From positions 33,609 through 97,608 of the forward strand of contig MU831899.1 of the NCBI GenBank assembly GCA_029204225.1: a stretch of 64,000 nt of DNA. Reading direction: 5' to 3'. The translations under genes and the position numbers were made by a program. Origin of the DNA: Diphasiastrum complanatum. Taxonomy: Eukaryota; Streptophyta; Lycopodiopsida; Lycopodiales; Lycopodiaceae. Numbering within the stretch: position 1 is the stretch's first letter; each line of letters starts with the position of its first letter. Below the pieces are notes generated by a model. That model worked only from the letters and a program-made list of their open reading frames with translations, ran no database searches and had not been told where the DNA came from. This document shows positions 10,336 to 21,839 of the stretch, in pieces.

Positions 10336-10925
10336 ATGGCTTCAAGTGGTAGGTCAAGTGGAAGGTCAAGTGGGAGACCATCTAGGAGAAGAGCTCGTGA
10401 GGAGCCCAAAGAATATAATCAAGAGTGGTTTGAGAATCTATCTCCTCAACAAAGAGATAGAATAAAAATCTTGTGTTATCTTCTTCGGGTGAATCATCCG
10501 AGAGAAGAGCTTCCAAAGATGCCCCTTCCAAAGAATTGTGTAGTGTGTATTATGATCTTAATCCACATGGTGGAGTTATAAAAAATATGCATGGCAATGT
10601 AGTTCATGTCCGTTTGTGTGATTTAGTTGCTTTATATTTTGGTAAAGATTACATGATCGATTGGTCTTCCCAATCGCTTGAAGACAAAAATAAAATAATC
10701 GAGACTTTGTATTCTGAATTACTTCAATCCAATGCTTTTAGTAGGACTTGGGCCTTAAATACAATGTGCCTTTGGATTCGAAACAAAAGGCAATTGATGA
10801 GAAGAGTCGTGAGGAATCCCAAGAATCCCACGAAGCCTGGATGGTGTTCCAAAAGGGATTGGAGGAAGGTGATGAAAAATTTTTCAGAATTCACACGTGT
10901 GGGGAATGTCCACAAGAGTGACTGA
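10336..10925 (+). pseudogene. Broken plant-transposase-like ORF
   Basis: Starts MASSGRSSGRSSGRPSRRRA and reaches RDRIKILCYLLR, then needs a one-base frame change near 10480-10500 to continue as YYDLNPHGGVIKN, VRLCDLVALYFGKDYMIDWS and LWIRNKRQLMRRV. It ends GWCSKRDWRKVMKNF. The block ending RNKRxxxRR then a Trp-containing tail resembles plant transposase (Ptta/En/Spm-type) accessory proteins, a weak resemblance. The tandem SSGR start suggests a basic, disordered N-terminus. A copia LTR begins 20 bases after the stop, so the 3' part may be lost. It could also be an unrelated transposon ORF. Confidence 0.4.
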
Positions 10926-10945
10926 TCTTAATTAAGCTTTGTGAT

Positions 10946-11647
10946 TGGCACTATAACCTGATTCTAGATTGATCAACAAAATCTAGTTCAGAAGAAATGG
11001 CTGATTCACAATCTAGCATGCTAATCGACAGAATATAGTAGCAATGAATCAAAGAATGCATAAAAATACAAGATTTCAGTGTATGAGTCTTAGCCTCAAC
11101 ACGAGTTGGAGAGAGAGAGCTAGAGAGATAACAAGCAATATTTGTTTAGATCCAAAATGACATGAGATAGCTACAAAACTTTGGTTCTTCATCATTGATT
11201 GTGTGGAGAGCTACACATATTTATGGAGATTGAGGTAGCTCGAGGTAGAACCACATCTATCCATTCCAAAATGACATCTAGAGTCTATGTGTCACTTGTC
11301 ATGCATGAAATTCTACCAGCTTTTTACAAGTGTACTAGTTCTAACTAGAAATGCCCAAATCATCATGCATGTGTCCATTAAACTTTGTGCATGCCTTGTA
11401 TGTCACTATGGATCACTTACAATTAATGCATGTGAGTTGCCACGAGTTTCTACAAGCATAATCATGCTAATTCTATGTCTACAAACTATATGCAAGTTGC
11501 ATTTATCAAACTAGATAATACATAACCATTTAGCTTGAGTTCTATGTAGGCCAAACTGGCATTTTGCATTAATGAGCTACATACTTGCATGGTACAACAT
11601 TTGTAGCAAGCCAAGAAATCAATATGGATTGTTTTTCAATTTTAACA
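10946..11647 (-). mobile_element. 3' LTR of copia element Cop1-a
   Basis: Minus strand: TGTTAAAATTG start directly after the purine run TTAGGAGGAG, ending ATAGTGCCA. The end is placed at 10946 because an independent partial LTR (31010-31161) loses homology at the same base. It contains a GA-rich stretch at 11105-11130. No 5' LTR is present for this copy. Confidence 0.7.
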
Positions 11648-12745
11648 CTCCTCCTAAAAATGATCTATATTGATTTGGACATGGATCTTGGTATAACTCC
11701 AAGGTTGGCTCTATGCTTGTTGAAGGAACTTTTGCTCAAAGATTTGGTGAGCATATCTGCAATGCAAGATGATGTGTCGATGTGCTCCAATTTGATTTCA
11801 CCTCCAATGAGCTTCTCTCTCACGAAGTGATGTGCAACTTCGATATGCTTGCTCCTTGCATGGAATATTGGGTTGTTGACAAGGGCTTGAGCTGAAATGT
11901 TGTCACACATGATCATAGGTATGTCTTTTTCCATAATTATCTTTAGCTCCACTAGTAACCTCTTGATCCAAAGCACTTCCTTTGTTGTTGTAGTGAGCGC
12001 CTTGTACTCAGCTTCACATGATGAGAGTGATACAATATCTTGCTTTTTGGAAAGCCAAGATATCAAGTTTCCTCCAAGATATATGACATAAGCACTTGTA
12101 GATTTTTGATCTGCTCTATCACTTGCAAAATCTGAGTCAAAATAACCAATAATAGAAAGATCTTTACTTTTATACAATAAACCAAAATCAAAAGTTGAAG
12201 ATATATATCTAAGCACTCTCTTGGCCTTTTTCCAATGATAAACTGAAGGATTTTGCATAGCCTGGCTCAACTTATGAACACTAAAGCTTATGTCAGGTCT
12301 AGTTATTGTGGTTCAAATTAAGGAGCCTATAAGACCTCTAAAAAGTGTGATGTCCTCGAAGGATCTTTCATCACCTTTGTTAGAGTCCTTTACATTTTGC
12401 TCCATAGGTATTTCTATATTCTTACAATTCAACATATTGAACTTTTTTAACATTGAAAGAGCATACTTGGATTGACATACAAAAGCTTTATTTTTAAGAA
12501 AGTCTATCTCTAGTCCTAGAATATAGTGAATTTTTTCAAGATCTTGCATCTTGAACTCTTTTCCAAGTGCAATCTTGGTTTCCTCAACTAACTTGATACA
12601 ACTTCTTGTCAGAATGATATCATCAACATAAATAAGAAGGATGACAATATCTTTATCAAAAAACTTGACATATAAGGAAGGATCATAGTTACTAAGATTA
12701 AATCCTAATGACTCAAGAAAGGTGTTAAGTTGAGAATACCATTAC
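11648..12745 (-). pseudogene. Cop1-a reverse transcriptase C-terminus and RNase H
   Basis: A YVDDIIL RT motif is readable at about 12605-12640 in a frame different from its flanks. LEKIHYILGLEIDF and YALSMLKKFN follow at 12313-12549. RNase H covers 11665-12270, with the connection YHWKKAKRVLRYI, then GYFDSDFASD, SLSSCEAEYKAL and MCDNISAQALVNN, and the terminal TKSLSKSSFNKHR. RNase H residues D-E-D are visible (DSDFA, EAEY, CDN). Several frameshifts separate the blocks, so no polyprotein can be made. It joins the 3' LTR through a short purine tract. Confidence 0.88.
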
Positions 12746-14105
12746 CTTGGAGCTTGCTTTAATCCATATAAACTTTTGAAGAGCAAGCAAACTTTTCCTT
12801 CATCATGGATGAACCCAATAGGTTGGTCCATATAGATCTCTTCTTCTAGATAGCCATTTAGAAATGCATTAGAAACATCTAGTTGAAGAATTTGCCAATT
12901 GAAAAAACAAGCAAGAGAAATTATGATTCTAATTGACACCATTTTTGCAACTCGGACAAAGGTCTCCTCATAATCAAGTCCATAAACTTGAGAAAAGCCT
13001 TTAGCACAAAGCCTTGCCTTATACTTATTGATTGTGCCATCTTGATTATACTTGACTCGAAAAACCCATTTGCAACCAATGGTATGCTTGTTGGATGGAA
13101 GATCCACAAGCTGCCATGTATTATTGGCCATCAAAGCATCATATTCCTCCTTCACGGCAAGGTACCATTCCTTTGAGTGGATAGCATCATATACATCCTT
13201 CGGCTCCTCATGAGAAATAAAATAGGCACAATTAGTGGAGTTGATTTTTTGCTTTCCTCTACCTTCATAGGTAAGCCTTCTAGGCTCGGATCTTTCTCTT
13301 TGGGATCTCCTTGGTGAAAAAATTCGAGGTGACTCCTCCTCAAATATCGGCCCCATATCTCCATGATGATCTTCAAGGGTGATGATTGGAGTATCTTTGT
13401 GAGAATCTTTGAACTCGGCCTTCTCAAGAATGTATGTTTGATCTTCATGGAATATCACATCTCTACTCTCAATTGTAGTTGAGATAGAGGGGACATAGAT
13501 CCTGTAAGCTTTCTTGTTGGATGCATATCCAACCATGATCCCTTTAACAGAATTATGATCATCTCTTTTCCTTGTTTCCAAGGGCATATTAACAAAGCAA
13601 GTACAATCAAAAACTCTAGGGTGATCTACCTTAGGTTTCTTCTGAAAAAAGACTTCAAAAGGTGTTTTTCCAGCAAGAGCATTGTGAGGTAATCTATTGC
13701 ACAATTTATAGCTTCACCCCAATATTCAATAGGCAAAGAAGCTACTACTCAAATTGCTTTAGCACATTCACATAAAGATCTGTTTTTCCTCTCAGCTACT
13801 CCATTTTGGGATGGAGAATAGGCACAAGAAAATTCTCTCTTTATGCCTTCACCTTCACAATAATTATGAAACTTGTTGGAAATATATTCACCTCCTCCAT
13901 CGCATCTTAAAGCTTTAACTTTGCAAGAAAACTGTTTTTCTACATAAGCTTTGAAGATAAGAAAGTGATAAAAAACCATAGTCTTTGAAGAAAGTAGATA
14001 CAACCAAGTGTATCTAGTAAAGTCATCAATAAAGGTGACAAAACATGTTGCACCACCAATACTTTGAGAAGAGAAAAAATGTACATTTGAATGTATGAGT
14101 TCCAA
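12742..14105 (-). pseudogene. Cop1-a integrase and reverse transcriptase
   Basis: Integrase core lies at 13749-14105 with FVTFIDDFTRYTWLYLL, LRCDGGGEY and YSPSQNGVAERKNRSL. It continues at 12742-13704 with the integrase tail (PFEVFFQKKPKVDHPRVF) and RT palm start WQLVDLPSNKHTIGCKWVF, KARLCAKGFSQVYGLDYEET, DVSNAFLNGYLEEEIYMDQP and LYGLKQAPR. This integrase-before-RT order defines Ty1/copia. The break near 13705-13748 includes an in-frame stop. The usual FAPVAK reads FVRVAK, which suggests degeneration. Confidence 0.9.
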
Positions 14106-14132
14106 TGGATAAGTAGTCTTTATAAAAGACTT

Positions 14133-14423
14133 CTAATATGGCTTTCTGTGTGACTTTGCAATGGCACAAGCCTCACAAGGCTTGAAATCTTTTGAAAGAG
14201 ATTTTGGAAAACCAATAGCCTTCTCCTTCTTAATCATAGAAGACATAGATGTAAAGTTAAGATGTCCCAACCTTCTATGCCACAGCTCCTCCTTAGATAA
14301 CAAAGCAACTTCACAAAGGTTTGCATTCTCATAAGAATTCAATCTAGAAACATTTATAGGAGGAGCGAATGACAAGACTAAAGGTAGAAGTTGCTCTGTC
14401 TCTGAGCACCAATGCAAGATCAA
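14133..14423 (-). pseudogene. Cop1-a GAG-pre-integrase domain
   Basis: ELWHRRLGHLNFTSM and CEACAIAKSHRKPY form the zinc-binding HH-CC domain that precedes copia integrase. The element stops at about 14425, and gag, protease and 5' LTR are missing. The flank is the unrelated plus-strand ORF of Gyp2-a. Confidence 0.85.
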
Positions 14424-14483
14424 TCACAGTCGATCTCACAAAGCTGAACCAGCTCCAAGGCTAGATGCTCAAAATTTTTGAAT

Positions 14484-15729
14484 CGAGTTCTTACAACCGC
14501 TCAAGGATGCGAAGGCTCTTGTCGAGGAAGAGTTGGCTGAGCTGAAGAAGCTCTCGAGTGATGCCACCCCATCTTGCAGCGGGCCCGATGCACACAATGA
14601 ATACCTTCAGGCCCTGCTTCAAACTGATGACCTCACACAACAAATCCAAGTTGTGCCTGCCTGCACCAGAGCCGAAGACCATCTAAAATTCTTGGAGGCT
14701 GTTGCAAAGATTGACAAGCTCAAACAGGATCTGTCAAATCTTAAGCATCAATTGGACGATCATAAGCTGGCTGCTGAGTTGCAAACTCAAGACTTGGCAA
14801 CTGCATCTACACAGCCAAAGCGAATGCGGCAAAATTAGTCGAAGGTATGTGCTGACAGATTTCGTGCATTTGCTGAACGCTTCTGGAAATGGTGTCCACA
14901 TGCTTTTAATATTGAATTGCAATGGCGTGTGGATTACATGATGCTACCAGGCACAGTAGGCATCATCTTTGACGAATGGAAGTGACCTTGGGAGAAGGAC
15001 GACTTTCTTTGGTTATGGGCCCAGCTCTCTATCGAGCAGAAAAGATGTCTCTGTTGGGGCATAATCCAGGGTAAGTCTCAGGTCGTACCTTTCGGATTAG
15101 CAGAGTTATACATAGGCTCTTCGGCTATGTATGCTCTTGAATATATTCGAATCAAAGAACTTCAATTTTTGCAGAACGAAGATAATAAGCGACATTTTTG
15201 GAAGCAAAAGTCGCAATCTCAACTGTACAAACCACAAGCTGTTGCGGATTTAGGCACATTCGACAATGCAAGTTTGCTGATTAATATAAATATGGCTTAT
15301 CCAAAATTATTCAGTCTTTATGTGGATTGGGAGTGAAACCTTGCAAAATATTTTGCGGAGATTAGCCATAATTTGCAAGATAGAAGGAATTCATTCCGTT
15401 ATAAGCAGTTCTGTACATATACATTTTGTCAGTTTGGTACCTTTGCGGCGAAGACATTATTTTTTGTTCAAAATCTTTATGTTAAAAGCAATTTTATTAG
15501 ATTCTTAGCTCCTTACTGTAAAGAAATCACTCTACGTAGTGATTCAGATGAAGATACCAAGTTAACCTAGGAGCTGTTCGATGGAACATTGCTCTCGGTT
15601 AAGTTAGAAGAATGCGGCAACTTACCAGTTGGCCGCTACACAAAATCAAAAGAATACTTGCTCTTGATTGAAGCTCAACAAAACTTGGAGCTTGCTCAGA
15701 AATTATATGAAGAACTGAATCGTTCATGA
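14484..15729 (+). pseudogene. Decayed, unrecognised ORF upstream of the Gyp2 LTR
   Basis: One reading frame runs about 415 codons with only four interruptions: TAG at 14836, TGA near 14983, TGA at 15334 and TAG at 15568. No indel is needed. The N-terminal part is helical and likely coiled coil (EEELAELKKLS, AVAKIDKLKQDLSNLKHQLD). The middle is Trp-rich (FRAFAERFWKWCPHAF, WLWAQLSIEQKRCLCWGI). The C-terminal part has FRYKQFCTYTFCQFGTF and ends LLIEAQQNLELAQKLYEELN. I do not recognise the family. It lies about 275 bases before a purine tract and LTR, the place of a 3' accessory ORF or of gag in a non-autonomous LTR element. Confidence 0.5.
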
Positions 15730-16018
15730 ATATCCATTCGTGCCTTTGTTGTGGTGATGTTTCTATGGGATGTTGAATTTTTGAAGTTTAAAGATGTTTT
15801 GAAGTTTGATACCAGTTTTCATTAGCAACTCAAAGATCAACTCAGAACAACTTATTCAATTAAAGAAACAGCAAGATACATATTATCTAAGACGAAGAGA
15901 TATCTAAAGGACGAAATACACGAAGAAATATCTTTTCGCCTCAACGAAAATATGATGAACAAGAATGAAATGAAGATGATATGTTCACGAGGATGTTTCA
16001 CATTTGAGGAAGGAGATA
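15730..16018 (+). other. Gyp2-a 3' untranslated region and polypurine tract
   Basis: Non-coding stretch ending in the purine run GAGGAAGGAGATA (16006-16018) immediately before a TG that begins the LTR. It would prime plus-strand DNA synthesis in an intact element. Confidence 0.55.
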
Positions 16019-17270
16019 TGTGATGTCACAAAAATGTTAAATATTGAATATCAACATAAATATGGCATGATATACTCGAAAGTAAAGATATGAGCCGGTT
16101 AAGTATAAATCATGAAGAGTCCTAAGTCATTTTTCAGGAATATATCTCCTAAGTACTTGCCTTGTAATTAAGGACAAGACCTTTAAAAGGAAAAGACATT
16201 GCCTTGGATAACCTTTACTAGGTCGTCCATACGAAAAGACATGTTAAACTAGAGTAACTTTAACTCATGGTTAAGTATACCTCCTATGGTATAGTTGAAC
16301 GTATTTTCAGTCTAATTGTTAACTAGACCCTTTCGCGGGAGCGACACACCTATTGTTCAAGATGTGTGTTTGTTCGCCCCGTAGAACATATATAGATCTC
16401 ACACTTCAGTCTCGATCATCGAGAGAGAAGAGTTTATGCTTATGTAAGAGATTGAAGAAGTGAATAGAGTTCTATGAGTTGTTCTCTCTTATCTTTGTTC
16501 TCCACACTACTGAGTGTGACTGATCTTGAGTCTGCTAACAATCTCTAACACATTTTATGAATTACTCTCTGATCAGACATATGCTTTAGTGCATTACAAT
16601 TGTTTGTTGTGTTTCTGTAAAGCATGCTCTAAAGAACTGTCTTAAAACCATCTTATTCATCTGTCGTGAATACTTTCTTTTCGGCACTCGAATAACGACT
16701 ATCTTGGGTACAGTCTAGCACGATCATTGAATGAAGCTGTATGTATACATATGCGATGACAGTCCTTGTCTAAAGAATTGAGTCTTTGATCTGTTTTTCC
16801 TGATTGGCATTGACATAAGTTTCTAACGTGTTCTAAAACTCTTTGTGTTCTTTAACCATTAAGTTGGGCTTTAGTTGTTGAGGACTTCTGTTTAGAAATG
16901 AATAAGTTCGCAAATGTGATTAATTAATTGTCTGCACAGTCGTGAATACATTGGACAATTCTCGATTCTCTGTTGAAACCTTAATCAGCCAGAGTGTAGT
17001 ACGTCTATACTACTTTGATAACATCTCATCTGTAGAATGGGCTTCCTTCAATTCGATAGAGGCCAGATTGTTGTTCTGAATTTATTAACATTACCCATCC
17101 CAAACATAAGTAATACTGGTTACTTTTTAATGTCTGTCGACAACTAGAATAACACTTGAAACCACTTGTCATAAATTGTACCAAAAACATAACTTTCTAA
17201 TGTTGGCCTCTGTGGGAATGACATTTTTTTACTATAAAATCTATATTAACCCTGTTGGTATAGTAGTACA
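16019..17270 (+). mobile_element. 3' LTR of Gyp2-a (about 1.25 kb)
   Basis: Starts TGTGATGTCACAAAAATG after a purine tract. The last 490 bases (16780-17270) match 31425-31930 in reverse complement, where the LTR is followed by an Asp-tRNA-type primer site. The right end here fades near GGTATAGTAGTACA. The body is AT-rich and non-coding. Confidence 0.7.
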
Positions 17271-17545
17271 TGTTGTCGAACCATTCGACGATGATGCATC
17301 ATGCTCAATGTCATCATTAGCTTGTGAAGCTTGCAAATGATCATCCTTCAAAATTGTGTCATTGAATCCATCATCACGATCTTGTTCATGAGTTGCATCA
17401 GCTGACAGTACCATGTCCTCCACGACATCTCTATCTTCAAAAATGCTTTTACTTTGAGGAGCGACTTGGATCATGTACCACCATCTGGGATTTGAACGAT
17501 CGAGGTGAAAGACCACCTACAATTGATCGATGTTACCATAGACGT
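17271..17545 (-). pseudogene. CACTA transposase C-terminal exon (CAC2)
   Basis: The minus strand reads VVFHLDRSNPRWWYMIQVAP and then an acidic Ser/Asp-rich tail. QVFYxxDPSNPRWxVV is the standard end of plant TNP2 proteins. An acceptor-like GTAG precedes it. This belongs to a CACTA family different from CAC1. Confidence 0.7.
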
Positions 17546-18180
17546 TGACTCGTAGTTAGTATCCATAGCTATGCTACAGTTGCTTGCATATTACTATACA
17601 CAACATACATTTCTTGTAGTACACTGAAGATCGATTGATTGACAACAAAAGAGCATAGACATCTTGAAGACATAGAAGAAATGTACCTGCTCACATTGTT
17701 GCAGAAAAACAAATGTGTCGCTTTGATCTGTCCAAAGCTTGGTGGAGTTAATGGAAAAATAACCACTCTCATCTTTCCTGACAGTTGCATTGAGACCATT
17801 GCAAATAGCTTTGAACCATTTGACATCAAATATGAAAAAGCTGAATTGCGTAAATCCAACTTCGAGGATGTCATTGATTATCCCACAATAATCAAGCTGA
17901 GAAGAGAGTAAATTGTGCCATGCTTACTCGAATCTCTTGGATGAAATTGCCATGACTCCACAATCGTACGTGTTTTTATTTTTGTCAATGTGCTCTATAC
18001 AAAAGTGTCATCCATGCGTCCATAGTGCATTGTATTTTTTGTAATGAACAAAATGGAACTAAATGTGTTAGGGATACAACAAACATGTACAAAATTGCAT
18101 GTATTAATAAACATGTGAAGGTTGATCATCATAGCTTACATGTAAATCTCGCTCACTCTTTGTTACTTCTTGGTTGTTTG
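17546..18180 (+). other. Unassigned region with a small plus-strand ORF (17639-17911)
   Basis: A 90-codon plus-strand frame (MTTKEHRHLEDIEEMYLL, KCVALICPKLGGVNGKIT, IANSFEPFDIKYEKAEL, ending IIKLRRE) has balanced, protein-like composition but no recognised family. It sits between two exons of a minus-strand CACTA relic. It may be captured host sequence or chance. The rest shows nothing clear. Confidence 0.3.
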
Positions 18181-18480
18181 CCAAGGCTTCTCTAAGTGCA
18201 TCACACAGCCAATCAAGCGTCATGTCCTTGGGTAGAAGGGCAAGGTAGGTGGGTATAGTTGTCTTCTTTGCCCTCTCCTGAAAGTGGCTCGAGCGGTTTG
18301 TCTACGGGCCTTGGCCTCTTCGTATAGAGAAATCCACTTTTGCATTTCCTTGCTATTAAGAATGCAAAACTTATTTGAAGCACAAACTGCATGCAGCATC
18401 GGGTCCAAAAGATGGTTTATCAACAATTTTCTCCAATATGGGAGTTCATGAAATATTGATAACCTCTTCATGCCGGGAGG
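18181..18480 (-). pseudogene. CACTA TNP2 fragment with internal deletion (CAC2)
   Basis: MKRLSIFHELPYWRKLLINHLLDPM matches the CAC1 transposase, but the next residues jump to a region that in CAC1 lies about 300 residues further on (KWISLYEEAKARRQ, then MTLDWLCDALREAL). An internal deletion has removed the DUF4218-type part. Confidence 0.75.
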
Positions 18481-18599
18481 GAGTTGCCCTAGATCTTGAT
18501 TGGATCTTCAAATTCGAAGCCAATCACTTGCCTACAATATTAACAAACAAGCACACACATTTAATGCAGATTATATATCGTTAGAAGAAACATAAAGAG

Positions 18600-18810
18600 A
18601 GTAATCATAAAATAAATAAATGACATGTACCATTAATTGGCCCAAATATGTATTGTACTTTCATGGAATGAGGACGTTGGCCAACAAGCCCATCATGCAT
18701 AGGGTGATCGGGTTGAAGGTATCGAGTGTGGCCCTCATAAACCATCTTTCGCAGATGTTGTGAGTGACGTGCTTGCAAATACTCGCCACAAACGAGATAC
18801 ACATTGTAAC
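18600..18810 (-). pseudogene. CACTA TNP2 fragment, Cys-region exon (CAC2)
   Basis: VCGEYLQARHSQHLRKMVYEGHTRYLQPDHPMH corresponds to the CGPN...LKKxVYxxHRRxLxxxHPFR segment of plant TNP2 proteins. It is flanked by AT-rich, probably intronic sequence on both sides. Confidence 0.65.
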
Positions 18811-18959
18811 CACTAGTTTATAGCCCTACATTGTTACAAAACAGCCAACTTAATCATAAGTCCAATGTTTGAATTGAAAGAAAATTTGTGAATGCACATA
18901 AAATTTAATATAATACAAACCAATAGCAAGGATATCTCACCTAAATATTTTCCATAGCC

Positions 18960-19680
18960 AGGAAAGTCGTACATCATCCACATCAAGATCCCCTTTACCA
19001 CAAAATCTTTTTATCTCAGTGGTCTTGATATATCGCTCACTTGAACTCCTTGCCATAGAATCTTTAGCTCATCTATCCAGGGAGCCATATGCACGTCCAT
19101 ATTTTTTGCCTTATATTTTCTGGGAATAAGAAGGACGAGCATTAGATGCCCCTTCTTTATACTTAGCCAAGGGGGGGATGTTGTAGTTTACAAGGACAAC
19201 CGACCAAGTGGACCATGATGTGGAGCGCAAACCGAATGGATTCACACCATCCATGGCCAACCCCAAATGAAAATGGCGAAGCTCATCCCTAAACTCATGC
19301 CAGGTAACATCCATGTGCTTCCATGATGGAGAATCGGCAGAGATCCTCATAGTATCGTCAGATGAACAATTGCTTGAATGCCATGTAATTATCTTCGCGA
19401 TGAAATTACACTTAAACATGTGGCGTATCCTGGGTATGATGGGAAAATGTCTTACCACCTTGGCGGGTATCGTGCTCCTTGTAAATCTTGCCTGTAGCGA
19501 TGTTCCCCACAACATGGACACGTACTTGCCTCCTCAAACTCATCTCGATATAAGATGCAATCATTGGGACATGCATGGATGCTCTTGTAATCCATGTCGA
19601 CCGCGAATAGCATTTTCTTAAATAAGGAAGATATGATGAGGCAAAGGCTTCCTTGCAAACTGTTTCAGCTAGCCTGCAAA
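18960..19680 (-). pseudogene. CACTA TNP2 catalytic-core exon (CAC2)
   Basis: Core reads across frames as MDYKSIHACPNDCILYRDEF, CPCCGEHRYRQDLQG, VVRHFPIIPRIRHMF, DDTMRISADSPSWKHMD, RHFHLGLAMDGVNPFGLRS and WSVVLVNYNIPP, then a Tyr-Lys-Glu frame break and PSYSQKI. It is more diverged from the consensus than CAC1, and at least three frame changes are needed. The element lacks recognisable terminal repeats. Confidence 0.8.
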
Positions 19681-19754
19681 CTTGACTGTGTGACATGTGT
19701 TAATAGTTTTTTTATGGAAATATAGGATGTATTGTGCCAATAGACTTATGGGTT

Positions 19755-19911
19755 GATGATTTGGGATGCACGGCTCTTCATTACGTTGCTGAAAGCCACT
19801 CTATCAAGTGTATCAAGGCTATTCATTACATTGCTGAAAGCCACTCTATCAAGTGTATCAAGCTGCTCCTGTAGAGCTGTGCAAAGATAGAGCTCAAAAC
19901 TTGTCTGAAGA
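19755..19911 (+). pseudogene. Ankyrin-repeat gene relic with in-frame 45-bp duplication
   Basis: The frame from 19764 reads GCTALHYVAESHSIKCIK, then a near-copy AIHYIAESHSIKCIKLLL, a TAG, and SCAKIELKT. The G-x-TALHxxAE...LL...GAxIxLKT pattern is an ankyrin repeat. The first half is duplicated with a 45-base period (19777 and 19822). It ends at stops, and no neighbouring ankyrin units were found. It is probably an exon fragment moved by a transposon. Confidence 0.45.
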
Positions 19912-20645
19912 AGCGACTGATATGGTATAGTACTATCATTGCTTCTTCATGAGAGGACATAGATCAGGAGTTTGTCCTGACCAGTGATTAGAGCCTTCTT
20001 CTTTTGCATGATGGATTACAACTATTTTGGTGTTGTTATTCTTAAGACCCACCGGATTCAAGTGAGTGGAACGATGAAGCAGAGCAGCCGCCAGGTCTTG
20101 TTTATGATGAGCGCAGATTTAATGTCTTGCGAATCTAATCTGTGTAGGATGTGCCTGTTCGCCAGGTCATTCGGCAACCCAGAAAAAAATTCATATTCTA
20201 ACTACGAATGATCATCAAAATTACATGAAACAAAAACTTGTGACAGTGGGGTTTTACATGAAACAAAAACTTGTGGCCGTGGGGTTCTAATACTCTAATA
20301 TAGACAGCAACCAACATCAAGATGCTTGATTCTAATACTCTAATACAGACAGCAGCCAACACGGAGACGCCTAGCTGACTGAAACACGTCAGTTTATGCA
20401 TCACTCCACATATTGTTTTATTGGTATAGATCATCCTATGCACAAGACGGTCATGAAATAGCTCCGAAGTCTAAACGGTCAAGATATTCCTTCTCAACGA
20501 TTTCACATCCATTGCCTTCAGCATTTTATTTGTGTATTGAATGGCCATCTATTTTTATCTTTGTTTTTAAGCAAATGAGTCATTAAGAATGATCCAGCTG
20601 CTCGGTGCATTCCCAAATGACCATGATAAAAGTACGTTCCAGGAG
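19912..20645. repeat. Non-coding stretch with two short tandem repeats
   Basis: CATGAAACAAAAACTTGTG occurs at about 20223 and 20258 (35-base period). TTCTAATACTCTAATA followed by AGACAGC occurs at about 20284 and 20331 (47-base period). No gene is recognised in the remainder. Confidence 0.55.
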
Positions 20646-21839
20646 GGTAGATTCTAAAACATTGGACCTTAACTTAGATGTAAATGTCTATGAGGCTGGC
20701 CTTCATTTCTAGTTCCATTATATACAAGTTTCATGAAAACACCTGCACTTAAAAAAACCATGGACAATTTTCAAAAGGGCTGGCCGTAATGCGTGGGATT
20801 TTGGAAAAGCACGCATTGTCTCAATCACATCTACAACATAAATCAAAAGATGGTTTTGTTATTTGCGAACATCATCTCTCACTCAACATGCATAAACGTG
20901 AATTCTTCAAAACTATAAACACACAACTTATAGACACGTGTATTTCTGAAGTTTCAAGATCCACACTCTACAAGATATGGAAACATGTCAAGACTCCAAC
21001 AAGACAAATAATGTCCAAATGCAAAATATGTGACGACCTTAAAAATGCAATAAAGACAACTCTTGATGCTAGGATGCGTGATCAATATATTGCATTGAGA
21101 GATCGTCATCTACATCATGTTTTCGATTCTAGAAAATTGTATGCATATTGGAAAGAAAGTCAAGATCCCATCCTGAGTAGTCTTTGTGGCTTATCAGTGA
21201 TGGAATGGATCAAAATACAACAACATTACATCGTTTCAATAAGACTCCTACCAGATTAGAGGGCTATCGATTTTTAAAAACACATGTTTGTGGGATATTG
21301 GTTCATGGATCTAAGTTGCTCTGTGTTGTTTGGATTGATACCTTGCATGCTCGTGATAACAATCAAATTGCCACATCAATAATGCGAGCAATAAGAAAGG
21401 TACAATCTTATGTATCAAAGCTAACAATTATTGGAGGGAGAACAAGAACAAATTTATTTTTGGTCTTTGTTGATGTTAGTGGCACATAACATCTTCCAAA
21501 AGGTAGAAATGGGATTTCCTTTGTTTGGCCACACACGTGAAGATATACATCAGGTTTTCAGTGTCATATCCAAGGCTTTGAAGTCCAAATCAGCTCATAC
21601 AATGCCAGAAATGGTAGCACGAATTGATGAAAAGATAGGTGGCAGTTGTATCGAGAGCACTGAAGTAGAAATACTGGAACAAATGGTAGATTGTAAATAG
21701 TTTATAGATCCTTGTATTGCTCAAGGAAATGACGGCTTAGAAGGACACACCAATTCTCACTATTTTTGTTTTTAAATGATGAATGGTGAGCCAACCATGC
21801 AATGGAAATACTATTTGAATGATGGAGACAACGCATGGA
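20646..21839 (+). pseudogene. DUF7869-like transposase-type gene, copy 1
   Basis: Broken gene in three frames. It has MRGILEKHALSQ, a Cys/His stretch ICEHHLSLNMHKREF and STLYKIWKHVKTPTR, followed by a CxxC-type KCKICDDLKNA and an R-rich helix. The core has SDGMDQNTTTLHRFNK, THVCGILVHG, WRENKNKFIFG (read at about 21430-21465) and FPLFGHTREDIHQVFSVIS. The DGMDQ, HG, ENKN and GHTxEDIDxxFS series is how I know DUF7869-type proteins, transposase-like genes widespread in seed-free plants and animals. Their activity is unproven. The second copy lies 1.7 kb downstream with nearly identical lesions. Confidence 0.6.
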
